Shown: one piece after another, positions 23,612 to 35,215 of the stretch | Position numbering within the stretch: the first letter of the stretch is position 1 | Layout: each line of letters starts with the position of its first letter | Assembly (NCBI GenBank): GCA_022225965.2 | Contig: JAKJXP020000006.1 | Location: 124,001 to 188,000, forward strand | DNA from: Diatrype stigma | Taxonomy: Eukaryota > Ascomycota > Sordariomycetes > Xylariales > Diatrypaceae | Direction of reading: 5' to 3' | Length of the DNA stretch: 64,000 bases | Position numbers and translations under genes: made by a program | The notes under the pieces: model-generated | Databases searched by the model: none | What the model was told of the DNA's origin: nothing | What the model saw: only the letters and a program-made list of their open reading frames with translations

Positions 23612-23707
23612 TGCATCAGCCGCGAATCGAACGCGGGGCCCATCGACTCTGCTGTAGGAGACCCTACAGAATGGCAACGATGGATTTTACCACTAAACCA
23701 CTGATGC
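23612..23707 (-). tRNA. tRNA-Gly (GCC) with intron
   Basis: Read on the minus strand, a 7-bp acceptor stem GCATCAG/CTGATGC with discriminator A encloses a D arm (TGGTTTAGTGGTA, box A) and a T arm GCGTTCGATTCGC (box B). The anticodon stem CATCG/CGATG holds TTGCCA, giving anticodon GCC. An insertion of about 25 nt follows position 37, the standard place for nuclear tRNA introns. A T run on the minus strand (23605-23610) directly follows the 3' end and serves as the polymerase III terminator. Confidence 0.93.
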
Positions 23708-24272
23708 TTGAGGCTAAACGTGAAGAGCTAGCCAAGTTGAATATTAGATTCACTGTGATAACAGCATTTATCAATGGCGGGTGGATTGGGGAAAAATTTT
23801 AACGATAGCGTCAGTTAAGCACAAGCGACAACACTAGAAAACCTGGACTTAGGTAATTAGTTAATATCGTGAGTACGCGGGCTCAGATTGAATGAATCAC
23901 ACTCGATTTGGAGATTATCATGATTTGATAAACTCTTGCAATGTACGCAACAATGTATACTTCCGGGTGAAAAGTCGATGTTGCGTAAAGTGTTGCAATG
24001 GTCATGCTAAAACACAAAATACTAACCACAGCTCACAGCTCACGGGTTGCTAGCTGGACTCCATCCCTTTCTATATGATGGCTACATTACTTCGAGTGGA
24101 TCTAGGGATTCCCAGAATCCAACTAGGCCCTGGGTGAGTAGCGCCTTGACGAGAGAACCACAAGCCCTGAGAAAATACAGGCAATGAGTATAGATAGATG
24201 CACTCCCTCCCCTGACGATGAGGATGATGCAACGGTAGTTTTTTTTCTTCTTCTTTTTTTGATCTTTTTTCA
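23708..24272. other. Intergenic
   Basis: About 560 bases holding the tRNA upstream flank and the 3' region of the acyl-CoA synthetase gene. A T-rich tract at 24239-24270 precedes the stop codon. No gene seen. Confidence 0.5.
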
Positions 24273-26564
24273 TCAGGGCACCGCCCCGCCCGTCCTCGTT
24301 GGTCCAGCGACGAGTTCCTTCGCCATCTCCCTCAGCTTGAACTTCTGGATCTTGCCGCTCGCCGTCTTGGGGTACTCGTCGAGCCAGAAGACGTACTTCG
24401 GCACGAGGTGGCCCGACAGGTGTCCGCCGACCCAGTCCCGCAGCGCGGCCTTGGACAAGACCTTCGTACTACCATCATCGCCACTAACGTCATCCTTGCC
24501 GTCCTTCCTCAGGCTGCCGTCGTCGCGGACGACGACGGCGCCGTGGGCCGGCACGACGAAGGCGCCGACGACCTCGCCGTACCGGGCGTCGGGCACGCCG
24601 ACGACGCTGGCGTCCTGCACGAGCGGGTGCTGCAGCAGGCAGTTCTCGATCTCGAGCGGGTGGACGTTCTCGCCCCCGCGGATGATCAGGTCCTTGATGC
24701 GCCCCGTGATCGCCACGTAGCCCTCGGCGTCCATGCACGCCTCGTCGCCCGTATACATCCAGACCCTGCTCTGCCCGTCGGCGTCCTCATCCGGGACCAG
24801 CACCTCCCTCGTCTGCGCCTCGTCCCCCCAGTAGCCCCGCATGACGAGGTAGCCGCTGACGGCGAGCTCGCCGCGCTCGCCGCGCGGCACGACGGTGCGC
24901 CGACCTCGGCCGTCGCCGTCGTCGTCAGGGGGCGCGACGATCTTCAGTGCTGTGTGCGGCATGGCGCGCCCGACGGTGCCGGTGCGCTTCTCGAAGGGGT
25001 CGGCCGGCGCCGTCATGGCGCTCACGGGGCTCGTCTCCGTCATGCCGTAGCAGATGACGAGGTCGCGCAGGCCGAGCGTGTCGAAGAGGCGGCGCATCAG
25101 GGCCTCGGGGACCGAGGACCCCGCCGCGATGCCCTTGCGGAGGTGGCTCGCGAGTCCCACCGCTTGGTCGTCGTTGTTGCAACCAGAACTAGAGGGAGAA
25201 CGGTAGATCTGCTCGAGAATGCCCCGGAACGTGGCGGTAGTGTCGCCGTCCGAGGAAGAGGCGAGCAGCAGGTCCAGCTCGGCGACGAACATGGTGGCGA
25301 CGCCGTAGAGGGCGGTGGCGCGGTGCTCGGCGGCCATGCGCAGGGTGGCGGCGGGGTCGAAGGCCGGGCTGGGCAGCAGCAGGGCCGCGCCCGTGGTCGC
25401 CGTGGCCATGAAGCCCAGGACGCTGCCGAAGCAGTGGAAGAGCGGGGGCGGGCAGACGACGCGGTCGGCTGCTACCAGACCCATGCGCTGCGCGATCAGC
25501 CGCCCGTTGTTCAGGATCCCCGCGTGCGTCAGCATCGCCGCCTTCGGCCGCGATGTCGTCCCCGACGTGAACTGGATGTTGATCGTCTCCGAGGCCGAGA
25601 GCGGCGCGTCGGGCGTGATGGGCGCCGTGGAGGGGTGGGAGGGGGTGGGGGTGGTGGGAGAGGAGGAGGAGGGGTAGAGGGAGGAGGGGAGGAGCTGCTG
25701 GAAGGGGATTAGTGCGCGGAGGTTCTCCAGGGGGAACACCGCGTCCGGGTGGTCGGCGCGATTATCCAGCACGACGACGGACCTCAGCGACGGCACGCTC
25801 GGCGCCTCGACCGTCGGCGCGCCCGCCCCGTCGGTAGTCTCCCGCCCCAGGCCCGGGATCAGCGCCTCCAGCAGCGGCAGGTTGCTGCGGCCGCGGCCTG
25901 GTCTGTAGGCGGCGTCGGCGACGGCGGGGACGACGAGGACGCGGGCCTGGAGGTGGCGCAGGGCGGCGGCGAGCTGCGGGGCGGTGAAGCCCGGGTTCAG
26001 CGGCACGAGGACGGCGCCGAGCTTGAAGACGGCGTAGGCCAGCACGGCGTGCTCGGCGACGTTGGCCAGGCTGGCGGCCACGCGGTCGCCCTTGCGCACG
26101 CCGAGGCGGCCGCCGCGCAGCGCCCGCGCCAGCGCGTTCGACAGCCCGTCCAGCGCCGCGTACGTCAGCGTCGTCGTGGGCGGCACGGCGGGCGACGTCA
26201 GCGAGGCGCGGATCGGCGTCGGCGACCGCGCGATCACGGCCGGCCGGTCGCCGTGCTGCGCCACGATCGAGGCGAAGTGCTCCGGTATCGTCTGCTGGAG
26301 CAGGGGCGGCTCCGCGGGGCCCTCGACATAGCTGAGATCCGGAGAAGAAGAAGTTGCAATTCCTCTTCTCTGCTGTGGTAATAGTATCCCTGTCTTCGCC
26401 GCAAGTTGCCGTTGCCGAGTGATGGTCGAAGCGACCCGGGGCGGAGGTCCGAACCGGGCTGCTATCGGTACAGGCCGGAAAAAGGAAGAGGAGGCCCGGG
26501 ACGTCCCCCCGAGGTGGCCGCCGGGCCGCACCCGCCACAGAATGCGGAGTTGGGGCGGCACCAT
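24273..26564 (-). CDS. Acyl-CoA synthetase (AMP-binding), probably mitochondrial
   Basis: Single-exon, GC-rich gene of 763 aa that activates a carboxylic acid to its CoA thioester through an acyl-adenylate. ANL-family motifs in order: FTSGTTSRPKAA (P-loop, about 332-343), YGMTETSP, YTGDEACMDAEGYVAITGR, IKDLIIRGGENVHPLEIE, and the C-terminal catalytic lysine in PKTASGKIQKFKLRE. The order and sequence resemble ACSF2-like medium-chain acyl-CoA ligases. The first ~75 residues are Arg-rich, lack acids and end in QQRRGIATSSS, a typical mitochondrial presequence. ATG 26564 is the first ATG; the frame continues five codons upstream only through GTG. The P-loop has Ser where Gly is usual (SGTTGxPK). 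Substrate cannot be deduced. Confidence 0.92.
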   Translation of the reverse strand: MVPPQLRILWRVRPGGHLGGTSRASSSFFRPVPIAARFGPPPRVASTITRQRQLAAKTGILLPQQRRGIATSSSPDLSYVEGPAEPPLLQQTIPEHFASIVAQHGDRPAVIARSPTPIRASLTSPAVPPTTTLTYAALDGLSNALARALRGGRLGVRKGDRVAASLANVAEHAVLAYAVFKLGAVLVPLNPGFTAPQLAAALRHLQARVLVVPAVADAAYRPGRGRSNLPLLEALIPGLGRETTDGAGAPTVEAPSVPSLRSVVVLDNRADHPDAVFPLENLRALIPFQQLLPSSLYPSSSSPTTPTPSHPSTAPITPDAPLSASETINIQFTSGTTSRPKAAMLTHAGILNNGRLIAQRMGLVAADRVVCPPPLFHCFGSVLGFMATATTGAALLLPSPAFDPAATLRMAAEHRATALYGVATMFVAELDLLLASSSDGDTTATFRGILEQIYRSPSSSGCNNDDQAVGLASHLRKGIAAGSSVPEALMRRLFDTLGLRDLVICYGMTETSPVSAMTAPADPFEKRTGTVGRAMPHTALKIVAPPDDDGDGRGRRTVVPRGERGELAVSGYLVMRGYWGDEAQTREVLVPDEDADGQSRVWMYTGDEACMDAEGYVAITGRIKDLIIRGGENVHPLEIENCLLQHPLVQDASVVGVPDARYGEVVGAFVVPAHGAVVVRDDGSLRKDGKDDVSGDDGSTKVLSKAALRDWVGGHLSGHLVPKYVFWLDEYPKTASGKIQKFKLREMAKELVAGPTRTGGAVP

Positions 26565-28110
26565 GATTCCCGCTTCCACGGGTTTGATTTCTTCTCACAC
26601 GAGTCTTTCTTGGAACACATACACGCATGCACGCACGAACACAAGCTATATATATGTATATGATTTTCACCTAGCTTCGTGTGAGAGCAAAGTCCCCAGG
26701 TAGGCAGGGCATTCAAGATAAATACTCGAGTATACGTATACCCGAGTAATACTCGTATACGTATACCCGAGTAATACTCGAATATAACTTTCTGGATACC
26801 CTGCAGGTAGGAAGGGGAATGTGTGATCACAGCCAAATCCCGCCTCTGTAAAAGGGTAGGGGTGTCTTCTTTCCTGCAGGCGGCATGTCAGATATATACC
26901 TAGCATACCGATATATCGTGAACAATGACCTCAACGAAAGGCGTCGTCCACCCCGAACATCTCCAACCTCCAACTGCCTAGCTCGGGGTTGTAGGCTCTT
27001 AGACTGCATGTCCTTAAATGCCTAAGCACATACTCCAGCCTTCTTTATAGGGGGGCGGGGGTAGGTGGGGTAATATCTGGGGGTTGGCCCCCGGTGGTAC
27101 CCTATAGGTAATGCGGGGAAGCGGGGAAGGCCGGCCGGCCGGTCGGCTACCCAACTACCTACCCAGCTTTAAGACAACAGACAACGCACGAAGCGTGCGA
27201 GTGTTGAAAAGACATCAGGTACCTACTTGTTTTCACGAGTATATTTATTATTCCGCTTCTTAAACATCAAGTAGCTGTCAGTATAAAAGGGAAATGGGGG
27301 CTTGGGGATGACAGGAGTTCCCCTCTTACCCACCCGTTTGCTATTAACGTTACAAATATTTGTTCCGAGATCTCCGTTAATCCACCGCAACCTTGAATTC
27401 AAGGTTTGTGCATCTTTATCGAGAAAACCCACATGGTACACAGATATATAAGGGTCTGTTCAATAGCCATGGTGAGCTGGAAATCATCATTACCACCTGA
27501 CGCCACTGTATGTAAGTTATGCATGCATCGTAAGTATATACAATAAAGACTACCGAAGCAGTATCTCGCCGCCAGGGCAGCCGAGCCCGTCCATCCTTTG
27601 GTGTTTTCCGAGCCGGTTTTCTATTTATTGCCCCTATAATGTTCCAAAAACCGTGAATTCTTCCATGTGTAACAAGCAGACTCTGCATAAGTTCCCGGTT
27701 GTAGCCTGACTCCGTGGTTTCAAAGCAAAGCCCAAGTGATCAGGCAATTCGCGACATTGCGAACAGGGAAAATAAAAAGTGCGGTATTTGGAAGAGGGGG
27801 CCCATCTCGACACTCGATTTGGCTCATAGGCACCGTTAGGACTTTTCCCTGTGCCTATGCCTATGCCTATGTCTATACCCATTCTTGTAGGATCCATTGT
27901 TTGAAACGGCTTGAGGCAAGCCACGTAATGTGTGAGACGAACGCAATCAATGCATTCTAGGGATGGCTGCAAAGATAGATAGATGGGAAGAATGCTCTAG
28001 GCCAAGGGATGGGGTATTCCATGCCCGTGAGCTGCCTGCTTATATAGGCGGCGCTGTCTCAGGACGGTTAAAAGACAAATAATGGTATAACATATTGCGA
28101 CAAGAAGCCA
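26565..28110. other. Intergenic, 1.5 kb
   Basis: Promoter side of the acyl-CoA synthetase and 3' side of the glycosyltransferase gene. Holds a palindromic tandem repeat (26721-26786), a CCGG run (27129-27148) and a short CCTATG repeat (27852-27872). No gene recognised. Confidence 0.5.
26721..26786. repeat. Tandem palindromic repeat
   Basis: Two units of 27 and 25 bp and a partial third, each starting AATACTCG. The first two contain the perfect 12-bp palindrome GTATACGTATAC followed by CCGAGT. It lies about 160-220 bases upstream of the acyl-CoA synthetase ATG. Confidence 0.85.
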
Positions 28111-29293
28111 CTACCCCCTCTTGTCTCCGATATGCCTTTCACTTTCTGGTTTCCAGGTCCCTGCAGAAAATTGTTAGTCAACAAAACAAGAAAATGCCGT
28201 GACGAACGATGAACGTACCCTGGAAATCGTGCTTAACAAAAGCCATTGGGTCATCGTAATCCTTTGCGCCCATCTGTTGGACACCAGGCGAGAAACTGGT
28301 GATGGGGAGAACAGCCACGTCGCCAACCTTCTTTATGGTTTCTATTCCCGTGAAGTTCAGGTAGGTGATATTGCTATTGCTCTTGTCCATGTTGAAATAG
28401 CGCGGGTCGTTGAAGTAGTCGAAGATCGTATCAGTCCACACAGCAGGACCCGTGAATTCCATGACGCTCTTCTCCTTGGTGATAAACACACCCTCCCGTT
28501 TCCTCTTTAAGGTCTCCTCAGTGATGCGGGTCACTATATCACGCAGGACTGGGTGGCCGGGCTTCGATTGGATAGTCCACTGGCAGAACTGAATGCGGCG
28601 GCTGTACCAGACTTGCCAATCCGGCCTGTCCGGGTCCGCCTCGATACCAATGACTAGGCCAATGCTATTCCGCGGCACGTTGCTGGGGATCCAGTCCAGT
28701 GCGCTCTTGATCGCAAACGTGTCGATGTCTGAGTATATGCCGCCGCGCGCAAGAAGGATTAGGTATCGGAAGAAGTCGGCCTTGAGCACAGGCTGCGGCA
28801 TGGAATTGTACGCCTCGAGGACTTCGGGGACGGATGCGTAGAGGAGCTTGAGGAGGTGGACGGCAACCTGGTCGGTAATGACTTCATGTACGAAGCCGGG
28901 GTGCTGCTCCGTCCAGGACGCCTCCTGGTCGCGGAAGGTGAATTCCCCGTTTGCCGGAGTATATTTCCAGGTCTGCCAGATGTAGGCGGGGAATTTGGTC
29001 TCGACGTCGTAGGGGAACTGGTACGCTAGCTTATCGTACAAGGACATCTTGGTCATGTCTTGGATGGCCTTTTGGGCAGGAACATGGCGGTCTTGTTGCG
29101 GTATCTTGTCGGGCGCGCTGGTGTCGGTCGTCGGCTCGTTCTGGGGTCTTGATGAGCTGCCGTCGGCACTGCCAGGTCGCGCTGGTGGTTTAGAGATAGG
29201 CTCGGGATCGTTTGAGGTCTGCGAATGGCGCAGGAGGAAGAAGGCGGTTAGGAAGAAGGCAGCGAAGACGACTGCCCTCCTGAAGGACATCAT
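28111..29293 (-). CDS. Och1-like glycosyltransferase (GT32)
   Basis: Exons 28219-29293 and 28111-28160 across a 58-nt intron give 374 aa. Type II membrane topology: a short cytosolic Arg patch and one hydrophobic anchor (~7-21), a Pro/Ser-rich stem, then a GT32 domain. Family motifs: FPAYIWQTWK near 101-110, and LKADFFRYLILLARGGIYSDIDT with the metal-binding DxD at ~189-191. The C-terminal exon ends WKPESERHIGDKRG, as in Och1 relatives that finish near WK...ERH. Members transfer mannose from GDP-mannose in the Golgi; Och1 starts the outer chain of N-glycans by alpha-1,6 linkage. Filamentous fungi have several paralogues, so the exact acceptor is open. Confidence 0.92.
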
Positions 29294-32182
29294 CTTGGTG
29301 GCTGGGGTATCGCGGTCGTATGTAGATGTGTCCGGACAGGAACCTTATTAGGTACTTTCCTCACACGCAAACATGCGCAAACACTTATATAGTGTATGCA
29401 GTCTGCTTGTGATTGGGTGAGTTAGCAAGGTGGGATATGGAAAGCTGGGAGCGCGCGAAGACGGAACATGTGCAAGATTTGTAGCATCAGGTAGGTACCG
29501 TACCGTAGCGTGCCGGGCCGTGCCGTACCAGTGAAGGCCGGATATACCTGAGTTTCTCGAGCTGCTATTCTAGAATGAGGGAATGAAAGTTGGTCGTTCA
29601 AAACATATATCACATAAACATCAGTAAGGTCATATCCTCAAAATTGGACATGTGGATGGCTACTGTATCTGCATGTGAGGCCAGGATACAGTGAGCTGGG
29701 AAAGAGTCGAGCAGCCGAAACCAAGCATTGGCGCTGTAATCAAATGCCCAACTAGCTGCTGTAACTAGTTGCTAATTAAATAATATTTCTCGAAGGAGGA
29801 AATGCCGGCCGGGGGTTACAAGCAAGGTACAGTATGTACGTGTATGTACAATATACAGTACGTACGTAGTACGTGTCTATGAGCTAGGGTGCCCTATCTG
29901 CCTACCGAGCCTGCCACTATCAGCCTATTATGTAGGTAGTACGTACATGTATGTACTGAGCCCAGTGAGCTTAAGCTTCGAAAGAGCGCATTGGGGCTAG
30001 CCACCCCGTATTGCTGCCATATCGCTGCCATATCGCTGCCATATTGCTGCCGCATCAACTATTGCTGCCATATCAGCTCCCATCTTCAAGCGATGCCGCC
30101 TATCGATAGGGGATTGATAGGGGGGCGGCCGGTCATCCCATGTTTCAGCCCCAACACCCTTGTCAGCCTGTGTATTACGTAGTCCACACTTCAAACGGTG
30201 GCCGTGTCTTCGTATACTAGCAGACGAGGTACCTAACATATAACATAGAATATATAGCGAATATTATAAAATCGGGCCATAGTTGGACCAAGTGCTATAG
30301 ACTCTCCTGGATTCCCGGGTCGTCGTCAGTTGCTCTTCTCGACAAGTGAACGGGAATTTCCACCAATACCCGTATAGCCCTCGAGTGGTTTCTCCTCTTA
30401 TCACCCTATCCGGCCTCTCTAAGCATGTTCGCTTATGTATATCATCTAGCTATTCCCGGGATGGCGTCGACGGCGCGGATGACGCGATGACGATAGTTGC
30501 CTATAACGGCAGCAGACTGCATTGCAAGTGCATAACTATCTTAGAATCTATGTACGTACGTACAATACGTACATAGCTGGCGTAGTAAGATGCGAGGGGC
30601 TTTAATCACTATCAGGGTGTCAGGCTACGTGCTGTGCACTGAGTAATACAGACAGCCGCGCAACAGTGACGATCTGCTACCAAGTCTGCCACCAAGCGAT
30701 GGCTCATGAGGGAGGTGCTGATGCGTGCTGACTGAGAACCAACTAATTCCTCCTACTTATTCTGCAAACGTCACTTCCGCTGCGAACTCTAGTATTGGCG
30801 ATCCCGAACTTACACATGCCTATTTAGATCGATGGAGCTGTGATCGATGGAGCTGTGGTGCCCCTTGGCCCCCGTAGAGGAGGAAGTTCCCCCTGTCGGT
30901 GATCACATCCGGGCTGCAGGTGCGGATTCCCGCTGGATTGCCACAAATATCTATACTTCGTGGGGGATCAACCACCTCATTAGGTACCTATCTACCTGTT
31001 GCCAAGCCCGAACCAACGCCTGTCTCATATACTATGTACAGAAAATGGCGTTTGGAACGACTCTGTCCGACTTCGCTTATGTACGACGTCTGCACAAATG
31101 AGGTTGAAACAACTCGGAGAGCGGATATCTAGAACAGCGACTAAGGCAAAACCTCTAGTTGGCGAGTAGCCGCCAGGGAAGATAGCGACTGAAAGACAGA
31201 TGACGGCACTTTGTTCCTCATCTGCGAAAGGCTAGCCTCAGCCCCCAAACAGGAGCCCGAATTTTCAGAGACATACGCAGCTGATACGTAATCCTCGGAC
31301 CTACCTGGTTCACTCCATTTGTACATAATAGAGATTCGATTAGAGGTAACTAAACTAATGGCTTTTGCAGCAATCCGTATGAATCCTACGGAGAGCAACA
31401 TTTATGGAAAGAGCCGTCTTCGTTCCGCTGAGGCCGAGTTGAAGTTGAGGCGGGACCGTGAGTGATCTGGTGGCACAGTTGATGTTCTTACAGATTGGTT
31501 AAGTTCACCGACTGGTCTGTTCACTTTCCTTCTTCTCAGAAGCGCCCCTTGCTTCCACTAGGGTAATCTCGATTTGACTGCTATTTTGCCTTGCCGGATC
31601 GCTATGAGTATGATTCTAGGTGACCATGGACTCGAGTATTTTCTTTCACGCGTGGTGGCTGAACTCATGAAATGGTGTATGCTGCTGACTGCGATCTCCA
31701 GTCACCTCCTCTCATAACCGTCGTGTAATGAAGCCGAAGTAGTTATGTCATACGAGTGATACCCAGGCATAACGCAGAGGACGCAACCGTGTGCGATACA
31801 CAATCGAGCATTGGGTATATCTTAGTTTTATCTATAAGATTGTTCTCTTCGTGGATATCTTGTACATAGGAAATCATGTCATGGCGCCGCGCTGTGAGCT
31901 AAGTAATCATACAATACAAGCATCTTCATATGCTTCGTTCGTAGTCGGAACCCTTCCGTAAATCATCAACCTCATCGTCGTTACAACATAAAAGTGACTG
32001 GGATGAGAACCCACGTCATGGAGGAATACATATATGTTTCGGCTTAGAGACACCGGAAACATAGGAAAGGAAGGAATAGGATTATGTAGTTGTTTTCCAT
32101 TCCTTAAATATCGTGTCCTACAGGCGATGGGTCAGTATGCATGGGTAAAGATTACAATGGAGACTCTCCCATTGAACCGGAT
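29294..32182. other. Intergenic, 2.9 kb
   Basis: Long spacer without a convincing gene. Includes clusters of TACGTA-type palindromes (29825-29955 and 30551-30575) and a degenerate 11-bp GCTGCCATATC repeat (30010-30076). Open frames here are short and lack recognisable domains. Confidence 0.5.
30010..30076. repeat. Degenerate GCTGCCATATC tandem repeat
   Basis: Three adjacent 11-bp units (ATATC/ATATT variants), then two more copies separated by a short insertion. Non-coding. Confidence 0.75.
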
Positions 32183-32769
32183 CTAGGGAAACCTACGACC
32201 GAGCTGCTTGCCTCGCTTGGAGACCTCGCGGGCGTGGTACTGCTTGATCTTGGCGCGGCGGGCTTCCTCGGCGGCCTCGAGCTCGAGCCGCTTCACCTCC
32301 TCGCGGGCCTCACGGACTCGGATCCGGGCGGAGGCGAGGGCGCGGTCTGCTTCGGCCTCGGCTTTTTCGGCGTTCATGACTGCAAAACATAACACCAGAG
32401 TCAGTCAGCTACTTTATTATTTTTCATCTCAACTCAACCGACTTCAGCCAACTAGGCACGACTCGGAAGTGATCATAGATTTGTATCGTATCGGGACTTA
32501 CCGCGCTCTCGCGCCGCCTGGATCGACGGGTCCAGCTCGGCGTTGCTGTTGCCCGGGCCGCCGAAGCGGGAGAGCACGCTGCGGTGGCGCGACGGCTCCG
32601 AGGAGTGGGAGCTGACTGACGACGCGCCGCCGGTTGTGCGGTGAGTCGAGGTGGGCGACGGCGAGCGGTGGCTGCGCGATCCGAAGAGCCCCGTGTGCTT
32701 CTTCTCGGGCAGCGGCGCGGGTTCCTCGATGACCTCCTCTTCGGGCTTGCGGCTGGAGAAGAAAGGCAT
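32183..32769 (-). CDS. Small conserved-looking coiled-coil protein, unknown function
   Basis: Exons 32502-32769 and 32183-32379 join across a 122-nt intron (donor GTAAGT, acceptor TTGCAG) to give 154 aa. The first half is Ser/Pro/His-rich and disordered (start MPFFSSRKPEEEVIEEPAP). The second half is a strongly charged single helix (EKAEAEADRALASARIRV, EEVKRLELEAAEEARRAKIK) with heptad character. No signal peptide or membrane segment. I do not recognise a named family. The clean intron, the phase and the sharply structured C-terminus argue for a real gene. Confidence 0.75.
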
Positions 32770-34690
32770 ATTGGGTTATTTAGTTGTACGTATGGTATAT
32801 TGTGGTTATGAGTTCGGTTCTTGTTGGCGAGGGAGTAAAGTTATCGACGGCTTGTTAGTTCCTTGAACAAGGCAGTGAGTATACTGTTGATAGGTGGGCA
32901 GGTGGAAGAGTTGGTTGCACGGATGACTACGACGTGGGATTGTCAGAATATATAGATCTGAGTTCAGCATCTATCTTCATGGGGACATGGTTGACTATTT
33001 GAGTATCCCAAGGCCTCGTGCATCGACAACGCATTCACCATTCAAGGCGATTTGCAGTGAGCACCACTGACGCCAACACAAACCTGTTTGCCATGTTGAA
33101 CATTTGGTGATCAACCCTATGACGTAAGGTGTGGCAGGGAAACCAATCTGATGAGGGCGCACCAATGATCTTCGAGATGGTGACGGTGGTGGAAATTTAG
33201 GGGTCTTTGGAGACCCCTAGAAACTAGAATCGATGGAATTCTGCAGGCTGGACCCTGGATTCTAGACGATGCCCTGGCAGCTAGCAACCTTGAAAGGGGT
33301 GCCTTGAAGTGGTTTGGGGATCTACTATCCAGGGAGTTCGTAGTCATCGAGGCTTGGCTAGATACCCGGACTGCTGCTGCGGGACTGCATTCCAGATAGA
33401 AGACCCAAGCCCACCATACAATGCAACAAGATTGTTAACTTGATTACCGGCTTCTATACATGCCAAAGACCCCTAACCCAGTTGCCTAGGCCATCGAAGT
33501 CCAGAATCAAGATCGGGTTTCAAGCGCGACCTTTGGAATTGCCCCTGACGTGCACGATCCCGGGGTAATTACCTCATCGCGCATATGGATGGTCAGCCCC
33601 AGATTCTCACCAGTTACAACCTTGAAACCCCAGAGGAATTGTAACGAGACTTTGCAACAAGGTAACTTTGCGTTCTGTATTCGCAACCGCAACCTACCAG
33701 CCTAACTAGGTAAACACCGAATGACATACGGACGCTCTCGATATATCTTTCTCAATGGACAGATAAGGCTAAGGGGTTGCGCAATCAATCCACGGACACC
33801 CTACTGCTGCTACCCTTCTGTCACGAGCTATGGGCCAATGAAACGCATAGACAAGCACTCCAGGACGACAGTATGCTGGGCTCATCATTTGCTGAAAATA
33901 GGAAAGAAGTGCCGAACTGGATCTCTGTGTCCCTATGCGCTAATAATCCATTTTGGCCGAATATGGAGATATGGACGCATAGTACTTATGGAGTGCCCAA
34001 CGAGCTGTAGGCTTCTTATGGCTTATGGCGCGGGTAAGCCAGACCCGACAGTCGGGGAAGCCGGGGTTGACATTGGCGTTGGCGTTGGTGTCGGCGTTCG
34101 CGGGGCTCCTACTAATGATGCCCGACTGGCATCCGAAAAGAAGAGGGAATCGGCTTTAACCCGCAAGCTCATCATGATAATAAGTCACTATGTAGGACTG
34201 ACTTGGTTGTCTGTGCAGTCAACGCTGTAGACAATGAGACAGGAAGGGCGACCCCAAAGCCTGAATATAGGCACTTCATATATAGTACCCTACTTAATTA
34301 TTCGTTCGTAATGCAGTTGAATGATCGCTTTGCATTGCATTGCACATTGCATATAACAACAACAGTGTAAGTAGAAATATGCAGGTTGGCTTTTATTTCA
34401 CTCTCGGCGTTGCCCACCGTCAGCAATCGGCGAAACAATTCGACCCTTCCCGGGCTGAATATCTGTCCGACCGCGCCATAATTATCACAGCCGACTCCAC
34501 CATTACGCCTGTGTGACCGGCGGCACCAGGTCGGTCACGATAAGATGGAATCGGCCGGGTCACTTAAAGGCCGCTGACGACTGCGACCCCAACCATGACC
34601 CTGAACCTGACCCTTCGGGAAATCTATCTCGAGCTTTCTCTTTGCAAAGACCACCATACCTAATTACCTGCGCGCCTACCCGCAGAAAGT
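32770..34690. other. Intergenic, 1.9 kb
   Basis: Divergent promoter region between the coiled-coil gene (-) and the 121-residue gene (+). The open frame 33721-34230 includes a GT-rich simple run (34075-34100) and no domain, so it is not called. A short inverted repeat (GGGGTCT/AGACCCC) lies at about 33201-33218. Confidence 0.5.
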
Positions 34691-35056
34691 ATGGCGTCCA
34701 CCGTTCCTATGGATATCACCAGCAGCAGTAACGCCAGCGGAGAGCCCACCACGGCGCCGGCGCCGGCGTCAGTCCGAGGTTCCGAATACGCGGCGGTACT
34801 CGGCGGCATCTACCCCAGCAACCACGTCGTCGGGACTCTGCCGCCGCTGATCCCGGTGCCGGACCCCGACGGCCTGCAATGGGACACGGGCGTCGACCAC
34901 AGCTTCGGCATGGGGGTCATGGGGATCAAAGGGGGCCTGGAGCGGCGGCACAGCGGCTGGGAAGCCGTCGAGAAGCAGTGGATCCAGGGCGAGCTCGCTC
35001 GGGAGCAGGAGGCTTCTACGCAGAAGAAGCAGCAGCAGCAGACAATTAAAACGTAA
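34691..35056 (+). CDS. Hypothetical protein, 121 aa
   Basis: Single exon from ATG 34691. A Ser/Ala/Pro-rich start is followed by a distinctive block GSEYAAVLGGIYPSNHVVG, a Pro/Asp-rich turn, WDTGVDHSFGMGVMGIKGG and a charged helix ending in Gln/Lys. GC-rich third positions match neighbouring real genes. No signal peptide or membrane helix. Family unknown to me. It ends 160 bases before the DUF3237-like gene on the same strand. I looked for an intron that would fuse the two and found no suitable donor, so I keep them apart. Confidence 0.6.
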   Translation: MASTVPMDITSSSNASGEPTTAPAPASVRGSEYAAVLGGIYPSNHVVGTLPPLIPVPDPDGLQWDTGVDHSFGMGVMGIKGGLERRHSGWEAVEKQWIQGELAREQEASTQKKQQQQTIKT

Positions 35057-35215
35057 AAGAAAGAAAAGAAAAAAGGGAGGGGGTGTTGCTGAACGAACAG
35101 CACCTGTGGTGGGGGGTTCAGTGTAAAGAAAGAAAGAACCTGGTTTAGCTGACGAATGCATGCCCGGCGCCGCACATACAGGCACGGCGAGCGATCAGAG
35201 AACGCCAGGGAGGCC

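Noticed and set aside
24408..25712. 434-residue plus-strand open frame
   Set aside because: Antisense shadow of the GC-rich acyl-CoA synthetase; the minus-strand frame has the full set of enzyme motifs.
33721..34230. 169-residue plus-strand open frame
   Set aside because: Contains a simple Val-Gly repeat and no domain; looks like chance in a divergent promoter region.
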